The notes: a model not told the origin generated them from the letters alone. DNA of 8,186 nucleotides from a candidate division WWE3 bacterium CG_4_9_14_3_um_filter_43_9 (GCA_002791435.1 PFXB01000093.1:3716-11901); one strand, 5' to 3'; numbered from the stretch's first letter, positions 1 to 6,655 are shown. Made by a program: numbers and translations.

Positions 1-922
1 ACTTAAACCACGCCAGTTTTTCGTCGTGTATATGATGAGCTTCGTCGTTCAAAATCACTAATTCATCGATATCACGGACAATGGCGGATAAATCAACCTT
101 TGATTCGTTAGTTGCACCAACAGGACGTTTTCCTAAAAAGTAGTCCGTCGTGTCGGTGTCTTCAACTGTAGGGTTTTTGGTGTTTCCTTCATAGACACGA
201 TGTATATTTGTCAAAAAAATGTTCCCTGTTTTGCGGACTACCCCTACTTCATCCTGTAAATGCACCGTCAACTGGAAATCATCGCGCCAGTTGTGTCCTT
301 CGTAACCGGTTTCAGGCAAGATAGGGTCCTGATAAAAAATTTTTAATCCCTCAAAATCCGTTCGTAAACGATCTAAAACGATGATGTTCGGCGTTATCAG
401 CAGGAAATTGCGAGCAAGGGTAGAATCAGACTCATAAAGTTTATGAAAGTAACTCCATGCCAACACAAGGCTTAATACTTTCGTCTTGCCGCTTCCGGTT
501 GCCATCTTGATAACAAGCCGCCGCCAACTCTCAAAAAACATCCCCGCTGAAATTGCACCGGAGCTGTCAAAACGCATGAGGTCGTATTTATCTTTTATCT
601 TTACGACATCGTAAAGATAGACAATCGTTTCTACCGCTTCCCGCTGGGCGAAGTAGTAACGGAATTCAGCGGTCGTACCGTTAGCTTGCGGAAGTAGATG
701 TTGTCTCTGAAACCACCACAAAAGAAGGGCTTTGCTTGTGTCTGTAGCGCCTGCATAGCCGCTTTCCCGCCACTCTTTCACTTTTTTTCGAAGCGATGCC
801 ACAAGCGGAGGAAGCAGTTTATCGTATCCCTGCTCACGCAATGCCTCATCCGCCGGAAACCAGCGAATGTCCGGATCAAGGATTTCGTATGGTGATGTTG
901 GAAAACTTGGATGTAAGGCCAT
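1..922 (-). CDS. Type III restriction Res-like DEAH helicase/nuclease subunit, N-terminal part (cut by window edge)
   Basis: The reading frame starts at an ATG at 922 and stays open to the left edge, giving 307 residues without a stop. Visible helicase motifs, in order: a Q-motif-like FRYYFAQREAVET (about 87-99), Walker A ATGSGKT (141-147), motif Ia-like LLITPNIIVLDRL (174-186) and the Walker B/DEAH box NDEAHH (292-297). This is the superfamily 2 translocase core of type III Res subunits, which use ATP to move on DNA and, with Mod, cleave unmethylated DNA. Helicase motifs III-VI and the C-terminal PD-(D/E)xK nuclease domain would lie beyond the window, so nuclease activity cannot be confirmed. 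An in-frame TGA at 941-943 fixes MALHPSF as the only ATG start. No good Shine-Dalgarno precedes it, and this gene has the largest intercistronic gap of the operon (65 bases). It pairs with the methyltransferase three genes upstream. Confidence 0.92.
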   Translation of the reverse strand, partial: MALHPSFPTSPYEILDPDIRWFPADEALREQGYDKLLPPLVASLRKKVKEWRESGYAGATDTSKALLLWWFQRQHLLPQANGTTAEFRYYFAQREAVETIVYLYDVVKIKDKYDLMRFDSSGAISAGMFFESWRRLVIKMATGSGKTKVLSLVLAWSYFHKLYESDSTLARNFLLITPNIIVLDRLRTDFEGLKIFYQDPILPETGYEGHNWRDDFQLTVHLQDEVGVVRKTGNIFLTNIHRVYEGNTKNPTVEDTDTTDYFLGKRPVGATNESKVDLSAIVRDIDELVILNDEAHHIHDEKLAWFK

Positions 923-987
923 GTTTTTAGATTTGATTTTTCATAACTCTGGTTATATAATATTAATTGATCGAAAGATCACTAATT
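923..987 (-). promoter_or_regulatory. AT-rich intercistronic gap with two short hairpins and a five-codon mini-ORF upstream of the Res gene
   Basis: This is the only sizeable gap in the operon. On the coding strand it holds TGATC-TTTC-GATCA (968-981) and ATAAC-CAGA-GTTAT (943-956), each a 5-bp stem with a 4-base loop. An ATG at 942-944 opens a five-codon frame (MKNQI) that ends with TAA at 927-929, four bases before the Res ATG. AGAG just upstream is only a weak ribosome site. A TATATA (954-959) could be a -10 box but has no convincing -35. The gap could set Res expression separately from the upstream genes through coupling, RNA processing or a weak promoter. All of these are inferences, and such short elements can arise by chance in AT-rich DNA. 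Confidence 0.3.
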
Positions 988-1764
988 CTAGAGCTTAGAG
1001 GCTCCTTTATCGGAGTCTCTTTTGCTTTTTAGTTCTCGATTCCAGCAAATAAAATCCTTTATTTTTTGAATATCGAAAATCACCAAGCCGCTACTGCGCA
1101 ATCCCGAAAGTTCTTTTGACACCTTGCGCGACGTCGCAAAGATAAAAACTTTCTTACCCGCTTTCAGTAATTTTTCCAAAGGATCGGCAAAATCGCTGTC
1201 ACCGCTCCACAATACAAAAGTGGCGGTATTGTTTCTTTCGTAATCCAATAACATATCAACACCTATCTCTACGTCAAAATTGCATTTTCTGTCTTCGATA
1301 TAATATAGTCCTTTTTTGTTCATATCTTCAAATCGCTCGTTCAGATATTCAATTGTCCCAACCTCGTATTGCCGCAACAGCGCTCTTCTAATAAAATGAT
1401 TAAGTAAAGCCGTGGAGTCAGGGGGAATACTTGAAGCGTCAATTGAAAACCGCATAATTTTTACCGACTTGGTGCGGACAATGTACTTTTGATTTTCAAT
1501 CTCGCGTATTTCTCTCGCTGATCGACTGTCGTCCTCAAGATATCCATTATAAAAATTGACCGCTTCGATAGTGTCAAACGAATCAAAAAGTTGTTTCAAT
1601 CTTTTTAAATCAATATGCCATCCAAGTTTATTGCTCCACGGGCGGACATTCGCATAATCAATATAAACCCGCGTTGAGGAACCAAAAATGTTCTCCAGTT
1701 GTTTTACAACCGTCTTCTTATTGCTCGCGATCTGTTTAATCTTTTCCGTCTTCGGCTTAAACAT
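988..1764 (-). CDS. NYN-domain (PIN-like) putative nuclease
   Basis: A 258-residue protein with the NYN/LabA-DUF88 pattern of acidic residues. The first strand is VYIDYANVRPW (33-43, Asp36 and Asn39), the middle motif is CNFDVEIGVDMLLD (161-174, Asp164 and Asp170), and the third is the classic LWSGDSDFADPLEKLL (185-200, Asp189 and Asp191), followed by GKKVFIFA. NYN domains are PIN-like metal-dependent nucleases, usually acting on RNA, so all the expected acidic residues are present for catalysis. No signal peptide or membrane segment is visible. The C-terminus is a charged tail (KSKRDSDKGASKL). The start lies 4 bases after the KTSC stop, and the nearest purine-rich site (GGAT) is in the last KTSC codons, so translational coupling is likely. 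NYN proteins are not standard parts of type III restriction systems; a role in cutting RNA or DNA during the defence response is inferred from position only. Confidence 0.85.
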   Translation of the reverse strand: MFKPKTEKIKQIASNKKTVVKQLENIFGSSTRVYIDYANVRPWSNKLGWHIDLKRLKQLFDSFDTIEAVNFYNGYLEDDSRSAREIREIENQKYIVRTKSVKIMRFSIDASSIPPDSTALLNHFIRRALLRQYEVGTIEYLNERFEDMNKKGLYYIEDRKCNFDVEIGVDMLLDYERNNTATFVLWSGDSDFADPLEKLLKAGKKVFIFATSRKVSKELSGLRSSGLVIFDIQKIKDFICWNRELKSKRDSDKGASKL

Positions 1765-1768
1765 AAAA

Positions 1769-1981
1769 TTATCCGACTTTTTGATAACGATAGCTGTATT
1801 TAATATAATCGTTTAAAAATCGCCCTTTTGATGACGCCTTCATTAGTTTCTGATGCAAAAGTTCAGGCACGTTAAAATACCGATAGACATCGCCAGACTT
1901 AAACTCCACTTCCAAAGTGGTTGACTGCGAATCGTAGCCGATAGATTGAATATTTGTTGATAATACTGGTATTCTCTGCAT
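1769..1981 (-). CDS. KTSC-domain small protein
   Basis: A 70-residue protein that is almost entirely one KTSC domain (named for a lysyl-tRNA synthetase C-terminal domain). The signature elements are SIGYD (13-17), TLEVEFKSGDVYRYFNVP (22-39) and KASSKGRFLNDYI (48-60). The family is small and mostly beta-stranded, and its biochemical role is not well defined; nucleic-acid or tRNA-related binding is suggested mainly by the family name. Here it sits 3 bases after the methyltransferase stop and 4 bases before the NYN gene. It is therefore probably co-translated with both, and may act as an adaptor or nucleic-acid-binding partner for NYN. The possible ribosome site GAGGT is formed by the last methyltransferase codons, but is rather far from the ATG (about 13 bases). 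Family assignment is confident; function is not. Confidence 0.85.
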   Translation of the reverse strand: MQRIPVLSTNIQSIGYDSQSTTLEVEFKSGDVYRYFNVPELLHQKLMKASSKGRFLNDYIKYSYRYQKVG

Positions 1982-1984
1982 AAC

Positions 1985-4348
1985 TTAAATTTTTACCTCA
2001 ATAACTTTCATTGTGTCGTTGCCAAAGATGTCAACGACTTTGACTGCAATTTTACGCCGTCCGGGTTGACATTCATGAAAGATGCTTTTTAATTCAAGAG
2101 TCCTGTCCTTTTTTGTACGGAATGACTGCCACTCATTCTCAAAAATATAATCACCAGTCCATACCTCTTCATACTGATCAAATCTCATTTGCTTCGGGTC
2201 GTCCGCGCCGATCAGCCTTTTTTGTTCCGGTTCTGCATCTTTTTTCCTCATCCTGACAATTTCTTTTTTACTTTCAAAATCAAAATCTACTGCCCAATAA
2301 TCAATCCAGTCAGTCCACTTTTTCGTTAATACCTCACGGCTAACAATGCCGTTTTTATCCTTCTCTATCTTGATAATCTGTCCGTTCTCAACGAGGAGTT
2401 TTTTACCACCGTTTTGCAGTTGCGCTTCAACATTTACAACTGAATCTTGGTTATAAAAAACCGAGAAATCAGTTAACTCTACCGCTATAGAATGACCTTT
2501 GATGTGAGGTTTAACTTCAATATATGCCACATCGTAAAAGACCACTTGGTTTTTCTCGATTGCCCTTTTATCAAACACTTCCGGAGGAATGTATTTTAAT
2601 GCCAGATCAACACCCTTATCTTTGGCTTCCTCTTGAATTTTTGGGAAAAGCCCCATCTCAAACTCAAAAGCCAAAATGTCAACTTTGGTAATTTGTTTTT
2701 CGATACATTCATTAATAACTTCCTCGACAAACAAACGGGAAACTGGAAGGTTAATTGGTCCAACAACCACCATCCGCGAAGCCTTTTTACCATGGAATGT
2801 TCGAAAGCTCGTTACTACTTGTGCTTGATAGGCACGCAGAATAAGATCAACAAATTCTTTTTCCCTCTGCTCAATCTGTTTTTGTTTTTCTTCATCGCGT
2901 AAATTAGGGTTTACACCGATATAATGCTGGCGTTCATACTTCCCTAAGTTTAATATCTCAAACGCTCGATAGTCCTTACCCTCTTTTTTCATTTGCCGCT
3001 GAACAGCTATTAGTCTTTTACGGGTAGTATGTATTGAGAATTTACCTAAGTCTGCACCTATCCACTTTCGACCAATCTTTTCAGCGATTGCTAAGGTTGT
3101 GCCCGAACCCACAAAAAAATCTGCAATTATGTCGTTTTCATTCGATGAGGTTTTAATAATCCTTTCTAGTAGAGATTCAGGTTTTTGAGTTGGGTAGTCT
3201 ACTTTTTCTTTGGCTTGTGAGTTGACGGGGTAAATATCATCCCATAATGAACCCACTTTAACACCCTTCATTTCATCAAAATACTGTTTTTTTAATGGCA
3301 TTGCTCCCGGCGAAGTTTGAACGATTAACCCCTGTGCTTCATACTCAAGCATTTTTTCTTTTGTTGTTGCCCATGTTTCTAAGAAGCCCCTGTATTCATA
3401 CCTTAAATTTGGCCTATTTTTGTTTAAATTTAATAATGGAATCAAGGCAAATCGTCTACCAGCAGGCATGCTTTTTGATTCTCTAAATGTTTTCATTTGT
3501 GATTTAGTATATTTTTCGTAACTCCCATCTTCTTTTTCAAAGAAACAGTAGTATCTATCAACTTTTTCGTCCTCGTATTCTTTATATTGCATGTCCCAAA
3601 TGAAACGGTCTGATTTTGTATAATAATAAATATTGTTGTGCTCTAATCCGTAATTATTGAAACCGGTACTTTTTGCCCTTGTCTGCTTCCAAATTATCTC
3701 GCTTTGAAAATTTTTTTCTCCAAATACTTCGTCAAGCACTAAACGCATAGGTGCGTTAACTCGGTAGTCACAATGCACATAGATACTTCCGTCATCTGCC
3801 AGAAGATCCCTCATGAGGGATAGTCGCTCATAAATCATCGCTATAAAGCTGTCTGCTCCTTTACCCCAAGTGTCACGATAGGCAATTTGCTCTAATACAC
3901 CCGGTTCTTTAATTAGTGTTTCGTCCCCTATCTCAATATCCATTGAAAAGTCGGCGCCAACATCAAACGGCGGATCAATGTAAATCAGTTTTATGCCACC
4001 CTGCTCCTCAATTTCTTGTCTTAACGGACCATTTTTCAAGCTCGATAAAATAAGTTTGTTATCGCCCCAGATCAGTTTATTTGTCCAACCCTTTAACTGC
4101 CTGCCTCTTGCATCCACATCGAAAAGAGCCATCTGCAACTTTGTGTCAGTTTCAGCTCTTGGTTCATCTATTTGTTCAATGACCTGAAACGGCAACACCA
4201 CGCTTGAAACTTCATCAGTTTTACCGTTCCAAACAAGCTCAACTTCCCTCTTTTCTCCAAACAAAAGAAACCGGTACTTATCCGGTAAATCCTTACCTTC
4301 TTCTAAATATCTAACAATTTCGCGTTTTTCTTGATCAGTTAATTTCAT
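1985..4348 (-). CDS. Type III Mod-like beta-class DNA-adenine methyltransferase with long C-terminal extension
   Basis: A 787-residue S-adenosylmethionine-dependent DNA methyltransferase. The catalytic motif IV is LIYIDPPF (121-128), followed by YVHCDYR (190-196), then PTQKP (386-390) and the SAM-binding motif I DFFVGSGTT (410-418) with KWIGADL (428-434). DPPF before FxGxGTT is the beta order typical of type III Mod subunits, which usually modify adenine N6. The target recognition region should be residues about 220-385, between motif IV and PTQKP; its DNA is noticeably AT-richer than the flanks. About 340 residues follow the SAM site, including WTDWIDYWAVDFDFE (678-692) and a beta-rich tail ending RKIAVKVVDIFGNDTM (765-780). 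The protein is thus longer than the roughly 600-650 residues I expect for classical Mod. The ribosome site AGGTGA overlaps the upstream TGA stop, 9 bases from the ATG. In the complex it should provide target specificity and self-protection for Res. Confidence 0.95.
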   Translation of the reverse strand: MKLTDQEKREIVRYLEEGKDLPDKYRFLLFGEKREVELVWNGKTDEVSSVVLPFQVIEQIDEPRAETDTKLQMALFDVDARGRQLKGWTNKLIWGDNKLILSSLKNGPLRQEIEEQGGIKLIYIDPPFDVGADFSMDIEIGDETLIKEPGVLEQIAYRDTWGKGADSFIAMIYERLSLMRDLLADDGSIYVHCDYRVNAPMRLVLDEVFGEKNFQSEIIWKQTRAKSTGFNNYGLEHNNIYYYTKSDRFIWDMQYKEYEDEKVDRYYCFFEKEDGSYEKYTKSQMKTFRESKSMPAGRRFALIPLLNLNKNRPNLRYEYRGFLETWATTKEKMLEYEAQGLIVQTSPGAMPLKKQYFDEMKGVKVGSLWDDIYPVNSQAKEKVDYPTQKPESLLERIIKTSSNENDIIADFFVGSGTTLAIAEKIGRKWIGADLGKFSIHTTRKRLIAVQRQMKKEGKDYRAFEILNLGKYERQHYIGVNPNLRDEEKQKQIEQREKEFVDLILRAYQAQVVTSFRTFHGKKASRMVVVGPINLPVSRLFVEEVINECIEKQITKVDILAFEFEMGLFPKIQEEAKDKGVDLALKYIPPEVFDKRAIEKNQVVFYDVAYIEVKPHIKGHSIAVELTDFSVFYNQDSVVNVEAQLQNGGKKLLVENGQIIKIEKDKNGIVSREVLTKKWTDWIDYWAVDFDFESKKEIVRMRKKDAEPEQKRLIGADDPKQMRFDQYEEVWTGDYIFENEWQSFRTKKDRTLELKSIFHECQPGRRKIAVKVVDIFGNDTMKVIEVKI

Positions 4349-4357
4349 AAATTTTTG

Positions 4358-5779
4358 TCACCTATCCAGCGAGTCACGCAAGGCTTTATACGCCTCAAAT
4401 CCCGACAGAGGTTCCTTCGGCATCTCCTCACCAGAGAAAATATGGTTCTCTAATTTACCTTCGCGCAACATATTTCTGACCTTTCTTTGTACCAGTTCAG
4501 AAAAAGCGGCTTTTAATTCGTATTCTGAGAAACCAAATACTTTTATGAGAATTGGGCCAATTCCCATTTGTACTTGTTTTGTTTCACCGTCAACCTCGAC
4601 GTCTACATCGACCCGGGTTATCAAGTTGTCGCGAATATATGGCTCGCTAATATTTCTGATTTTTGAATCTTGTAAAACAACCGCCGGATGAAACGTACTC
4701 ACTTTCGTGATGTTATAAAACGCACCGGAAGGTACTTTTTCAAGTAGTAATTCCCTTCTAGTAAAATAGCTGACTCCCCTATTGTCTTTATACTCAAAAA
4801 AGATATTAAGTTCTGGCACAAATTCTTTAAACAGTCTCTCATCTGAAATCTTGTATTCCAGCTTTTGCCTATCCCCGGGACGCAAGACAAATGTTTCCGG
4901 TGATCGCCACTCATAAGCAAAACCGCGTATTCCCCAGCGGCAGTCAATGGCGACTTTTTCGCCAATGTTGGTAACGTAGAAATGTACAAAGTGTCCTTTC
5001 GGCCCACCGATGCCTCCCAAGTTTGGATCTATATCCAAAACAGGAATATCATCCCTGGGCACCACCTCCTTCGTTGCTCGTGCCGTATCACCATGCGTTT
5101 CCTGATAAAGACGTAAATAAAACACCGTCTCGCCTATGAGTTTTTCCCTTACCCACTCTTTTTGTTCTGCGTCTATCAGTTCCCCTGACCCTTGTAAAAT
5201 ATGCTTTTTGTCAATGTCGCCGACTTTCCTTATAGCCTGTTCAAGCGCTTTACCCAAAGATAGTCCAGTCCCTTCTGTTAACACCCTTTCGTTAATAACC
5301 CATTTGTTTTTAAGAAAAAACCACACATCAAATACGTCACGCATGGCGAATTTCCGGCGCGTTAAAAGTGCCGCTAGTTTACCGGCTATCATATCTTCTG
5401 GTTTCATGACCAGTGCAGTAACTCCCAAATACCCTCTAGGTTCAAAGCCACTCGCTCCTTTACGCTTGGAAATGTCCACTTTGATAGTATGTTCTCCTTT
5501 CTCGTAACTGATAAGGAAAAACAGGGTGTTTCTCTTTTCTATTGCCTGCCGCAGGACTCCATGCTGCGCAAGGAGGGTTTTCATTTTCTCAAACACCAGT
5601 TCTTTTTTATCTGCGCCCAACAAATCAAAATCGAGATCGACCGACAACCGCGGTAGATCGTAAAACAGCATCGCAGCCGTTCCCCCTTTAAATCCTAAAG
5701 TCGTCCTCAAATCGGGAGCGCCGTAAATACTTTTCAAAATATCAATCAGAACGACTCGATGTTTTGTCTGGTCAAGCAT
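4358..5779 (-). CDS. AbiEii-like nucleotidyltransferase toxin fused to a C-terminal beta-rich domain
   Basis: A 473-residue protein. Residues 1 to about 225 are an AbiEii/AbiGii-type nucleotidyltransferase: FKGGTAAMLFYDLPR (30-44), SVDLDFDLL (46-54, Asp48 and Asp50), the third acidic site IKVDIS (99-104, Asp102), and the family motif MKPEDMIAGKLAALLTRR (125-142) with AMRDVFDVWFFL (145-156). All expected catalytic residues are intact. AbiEii proteins are toxins of type IV toxin-antitoxin pairs that transfer nucleotides to cellular targets. The second half is not part of the usual 250-300-residue toxin. It contains HFYVTNIGEKVAIDCRW (266-282), VLRPGD (298-303) and NIFFEYKDNRGVSY (325-338), a pattern like an immunoglobulin-type beta sandwich, then a mixed tail of about 110 residues. 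The gene starts 9 bases after the AbiEi stop, with AAGGAAG ending at that stop. The extra domain may tether the toxin to the restriction complex, which is an inference. Confidence 0.85.
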   Translation of the reverse strand: MLDQTKHRVVLIDILKSIYGAPDLRTTLGFKGGTAAMLFYDLPRLSVDLDFDLLGADKKELVFEKMKTLLAQHGVLRQAIEKRNTLFFLISYEKGEHTIKVDISKRKGASGFEPRGYLGVTALVMKPEDMIAGKLAALLTRRKFAMRDVFDVWFFLKNKWVINERVLTEGTGLSLGKALEQAIRKVGDIDKKHILQGSGELIDAEQKEWVREKLIGETVFYLRLYQETHGDTARATKEVVPRDDIPVLDIDPNLGGIGGPKGHFVHFYVTNIGEKVAIDCRWGIRGFAYEWRSPETFVLRPGDRQKLEYKISDERLFKEFVPELNIFFEYKDNRGVSYFTRRELLLEKVPSGAFYNITKVSTFHPAVVLQDSKIRNISEPYIRDNLITRVDVDVEVDGETKQVQMGIGPILIKVFGFSEYELKAAFSELVQRKVRNMLREGKLENHIFSGEEMPKEPLSGFEAYKALRDSLDR

Positions 5780-5788
5780 GGTCTTCCT

Positions 5789-6373
5789 TTATACGCTGAG
5801 CGTATCAGTATAAACTTGGTAATACTCCTCCACCCGTTTCAAAAGTACGTGGCTAGCATAGAGGTTTTTTAGCTCTGTAACTTTATCCCAATTCAAAGAG
5901 CTTAAGTTGTCGAAATGGTAATCCTTGTAGAGATAGACTGCATCCAAAAACGCCCGTTCCGGGGAGGCAATAACCACGTTCTCCTGTTCCTCAATCCCCA
6001 GCTTATTCAGAAGTATGTCTTTTTTCATTCTTCGGTACACAACCGTATAGTCACCCACTTTTACTGTTCTTGAAAGATACGAAACGGCAAAAATGCTTTC
6101 ATAGTACTGGAACGTCACGCCAGCCTTCTGAAGCACCGTCTCTAGACTAATATATGAAGGCGTGTAGAGCTTATTAGCCAACTCAAAAGCATTAAACTGA
6201 TCTTTAGCGTAGACTCCCCGATTCAACTTTCTGATAGAGCCTGATTTGGCAAAATAGGACATCCGTTTTTTAAGATTGTCATAGGGAATATCTGGAAATA
6301 GCATCGCTATCTCCTGTAAGGTAAAAACAGTCTGAGGTTTCTTATACAGAGAAAGAATAAGGTTATTTTTCAT
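5789..6373 (-). CDS. AbiEi-like antitoxin / winged-helix repressor
   Basis: A 194-residue protein with an N-terminal winged helix-turn-helix (about 1-57: FTLQEIAMLF, LKKRMSYFAKSG, and the wing RKLNRGVYAK) as in AbiEi antitoxins. The C-terminal part carries two typical AbiEi elements, PSYISLETVLQKAG (72-85) and ASPERAFLDAVYLYKD (136-151). Family knowledge: AbiEi counteracts the AbiEii nucleotidyltransferase without binding it stably (type IV toxin-antitoxin), and also binds inverted repeats in its own promoter to repress the operon. Its place as first gene, directly ahead of the toxin-like gene, fits both roles. A near-perfect inverted repeat lies 7-37 bases upstream of its ATG. No clear Shine-Dalgarno precedes the ATG (only AAAG), so translation initiation may be weak. 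If it represses this promoter, it would control the whole six-gene operon, including the restriction genes. Confidence 0.87.
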   Translation of the reverse strand: MKNNLILSLYKKPQTVFTLQEIAMLFPDIPYDNLKKRMSYFAKSGSIRKLNRGVYAKDQFNAFELANKLYTPSYISLETVLQKAGVTFQYYESIFAVSYLSRTVKVGDYTVVYRRMKKDILLNKLGIEEQENVVIASPERAFLDAVYLYKDYHFDNLSSLNWDKVTELKNLYASHVLLKRVEEYYQVYTDTLSV

Positions 6374-6379
6374 ACTTTA

Positions 6380-6410
6380 ACTACAAGTAACTATAATTCT
6401 CACTTGCAGT
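6380..6410. promoter_or_regulatory. Candidate AbiEi operator: imperfect inverted repeat
   Basis: On the plus strand ACTACAAGT (6380-6388) and ACTTGCAGT (6402-6410) form a 9-base inverted repeat with 8 of 9 positions matching and a 13-base spacer. It lies between the ATG of the AbiEi-like gene and its -10-like box and should overlap the transcription start. AbiEi antitoxins are known to bind inverted repeats at their own promoters, so this is the obvious candidate site. Binding has not been shown here. Confidence 0.5.
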
Positions 6411-6414
6411 TTAT

Positions 6415-6444
6415 ATTATAACATCCGGTGCTAAATTACAACAA
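6415..6444 (-). promoter_or_regulatory. Promoter of the defence operon (minus strand)
   Basis: Reading the minus strand, TTGTTG (6444-6439) and a perfect TATAAT (6420-6415) are separated by 18 bases. Transcription would start near 6408, inside the inverted repeat, giving a leader of about 35 bases before the AbiEi ATG at 6373. A second -10-like TATAGT (6395-6390) lies closer to the gene but would leave an almost leaderless message. Confidence 0.5.
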
Positions 6445-6509
6445 TCATATCTTTAGTAAAAAGTGTCGATCATCTTGAACAGTTAACACTAACACCCGAT
6501 TTGCAAGTC
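6421..6509. other. Non-coding space between divergent promoters
   Basis: These bases separate the leftward defence-operon promoter from the rightward rplJ promoter, with the -35 of the former inside. No coding frame, strong repeat or RNA structure is apparent. A short AGTGT (6462-6466) and ACACT (6486-6490) pair is too weak to call. Confidence 0.5.
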
Positions 6510-6539
6510 TTGACAAGTTTGAAAGAAAAGTGATATATA
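6510..6539 (+). promoter_or_regulatory. Promoter of the rplJ-rplL operon
   Basis: A perfect -35 TTGACA (6510-6515) is followed after 17 bases by ATATAT (6533-6538), or after 18 by TATATA (6534-6539). Transcription would begin near 6546, giving a leader of about 235 bases ahead of rplJ, long enough to hold the inverted repeat and the L10 leader RNA. Confidence 0.65.
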
Positions 6540-6585
6540 GACATCATATAGTGAAAACGCATTAAATTTAAGGTAGATGTCTAGA

Positions 6586-6637
6586 AAATGTCACATCAAA
6601 TTATTGATATTTAAGGCGATTTCTGAATGTGACATTT
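6586..6637. repeat. Perfect 11-bp inverted repeat in the rplJ 5' leader
   Basis: AAATGTCACAT (6586-6596) and ATGTGACATTT (6627-6637) are exact reverse complements with a 30-base loop. The repeat lies after the rplJ promoter and before the L10 leader core, so it could form a stem in the leader RNA or be a protein-binding site. It is not part of the L10 leader fold as I know it. Confidence 0.6.
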
Positions 6638-6655
6638 ATAAAAGAAAAAACCAAA

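Noticed and set aside
998..1030. Plus-strand terminator-like hairpin GAGGCTCC / GGAGTCTC followed by TTTTGCTTTTT
   Set aside because: It lies inside the 3' end of the minus-strand NYN gene, no plus-strand gene feeds into it, and the T run is explained by Lys/Ser codons on the coding strand.
5136..5507. Plus-strand frame of 123 codons opposite the AbiEii-like gene
   Set aside because: It is antisense to a gene with clear family motifs and shows no recognisable motif of its own. The same holds for the frames at 2633-2902, 3295-3486, 3993-4187 and 698-895.
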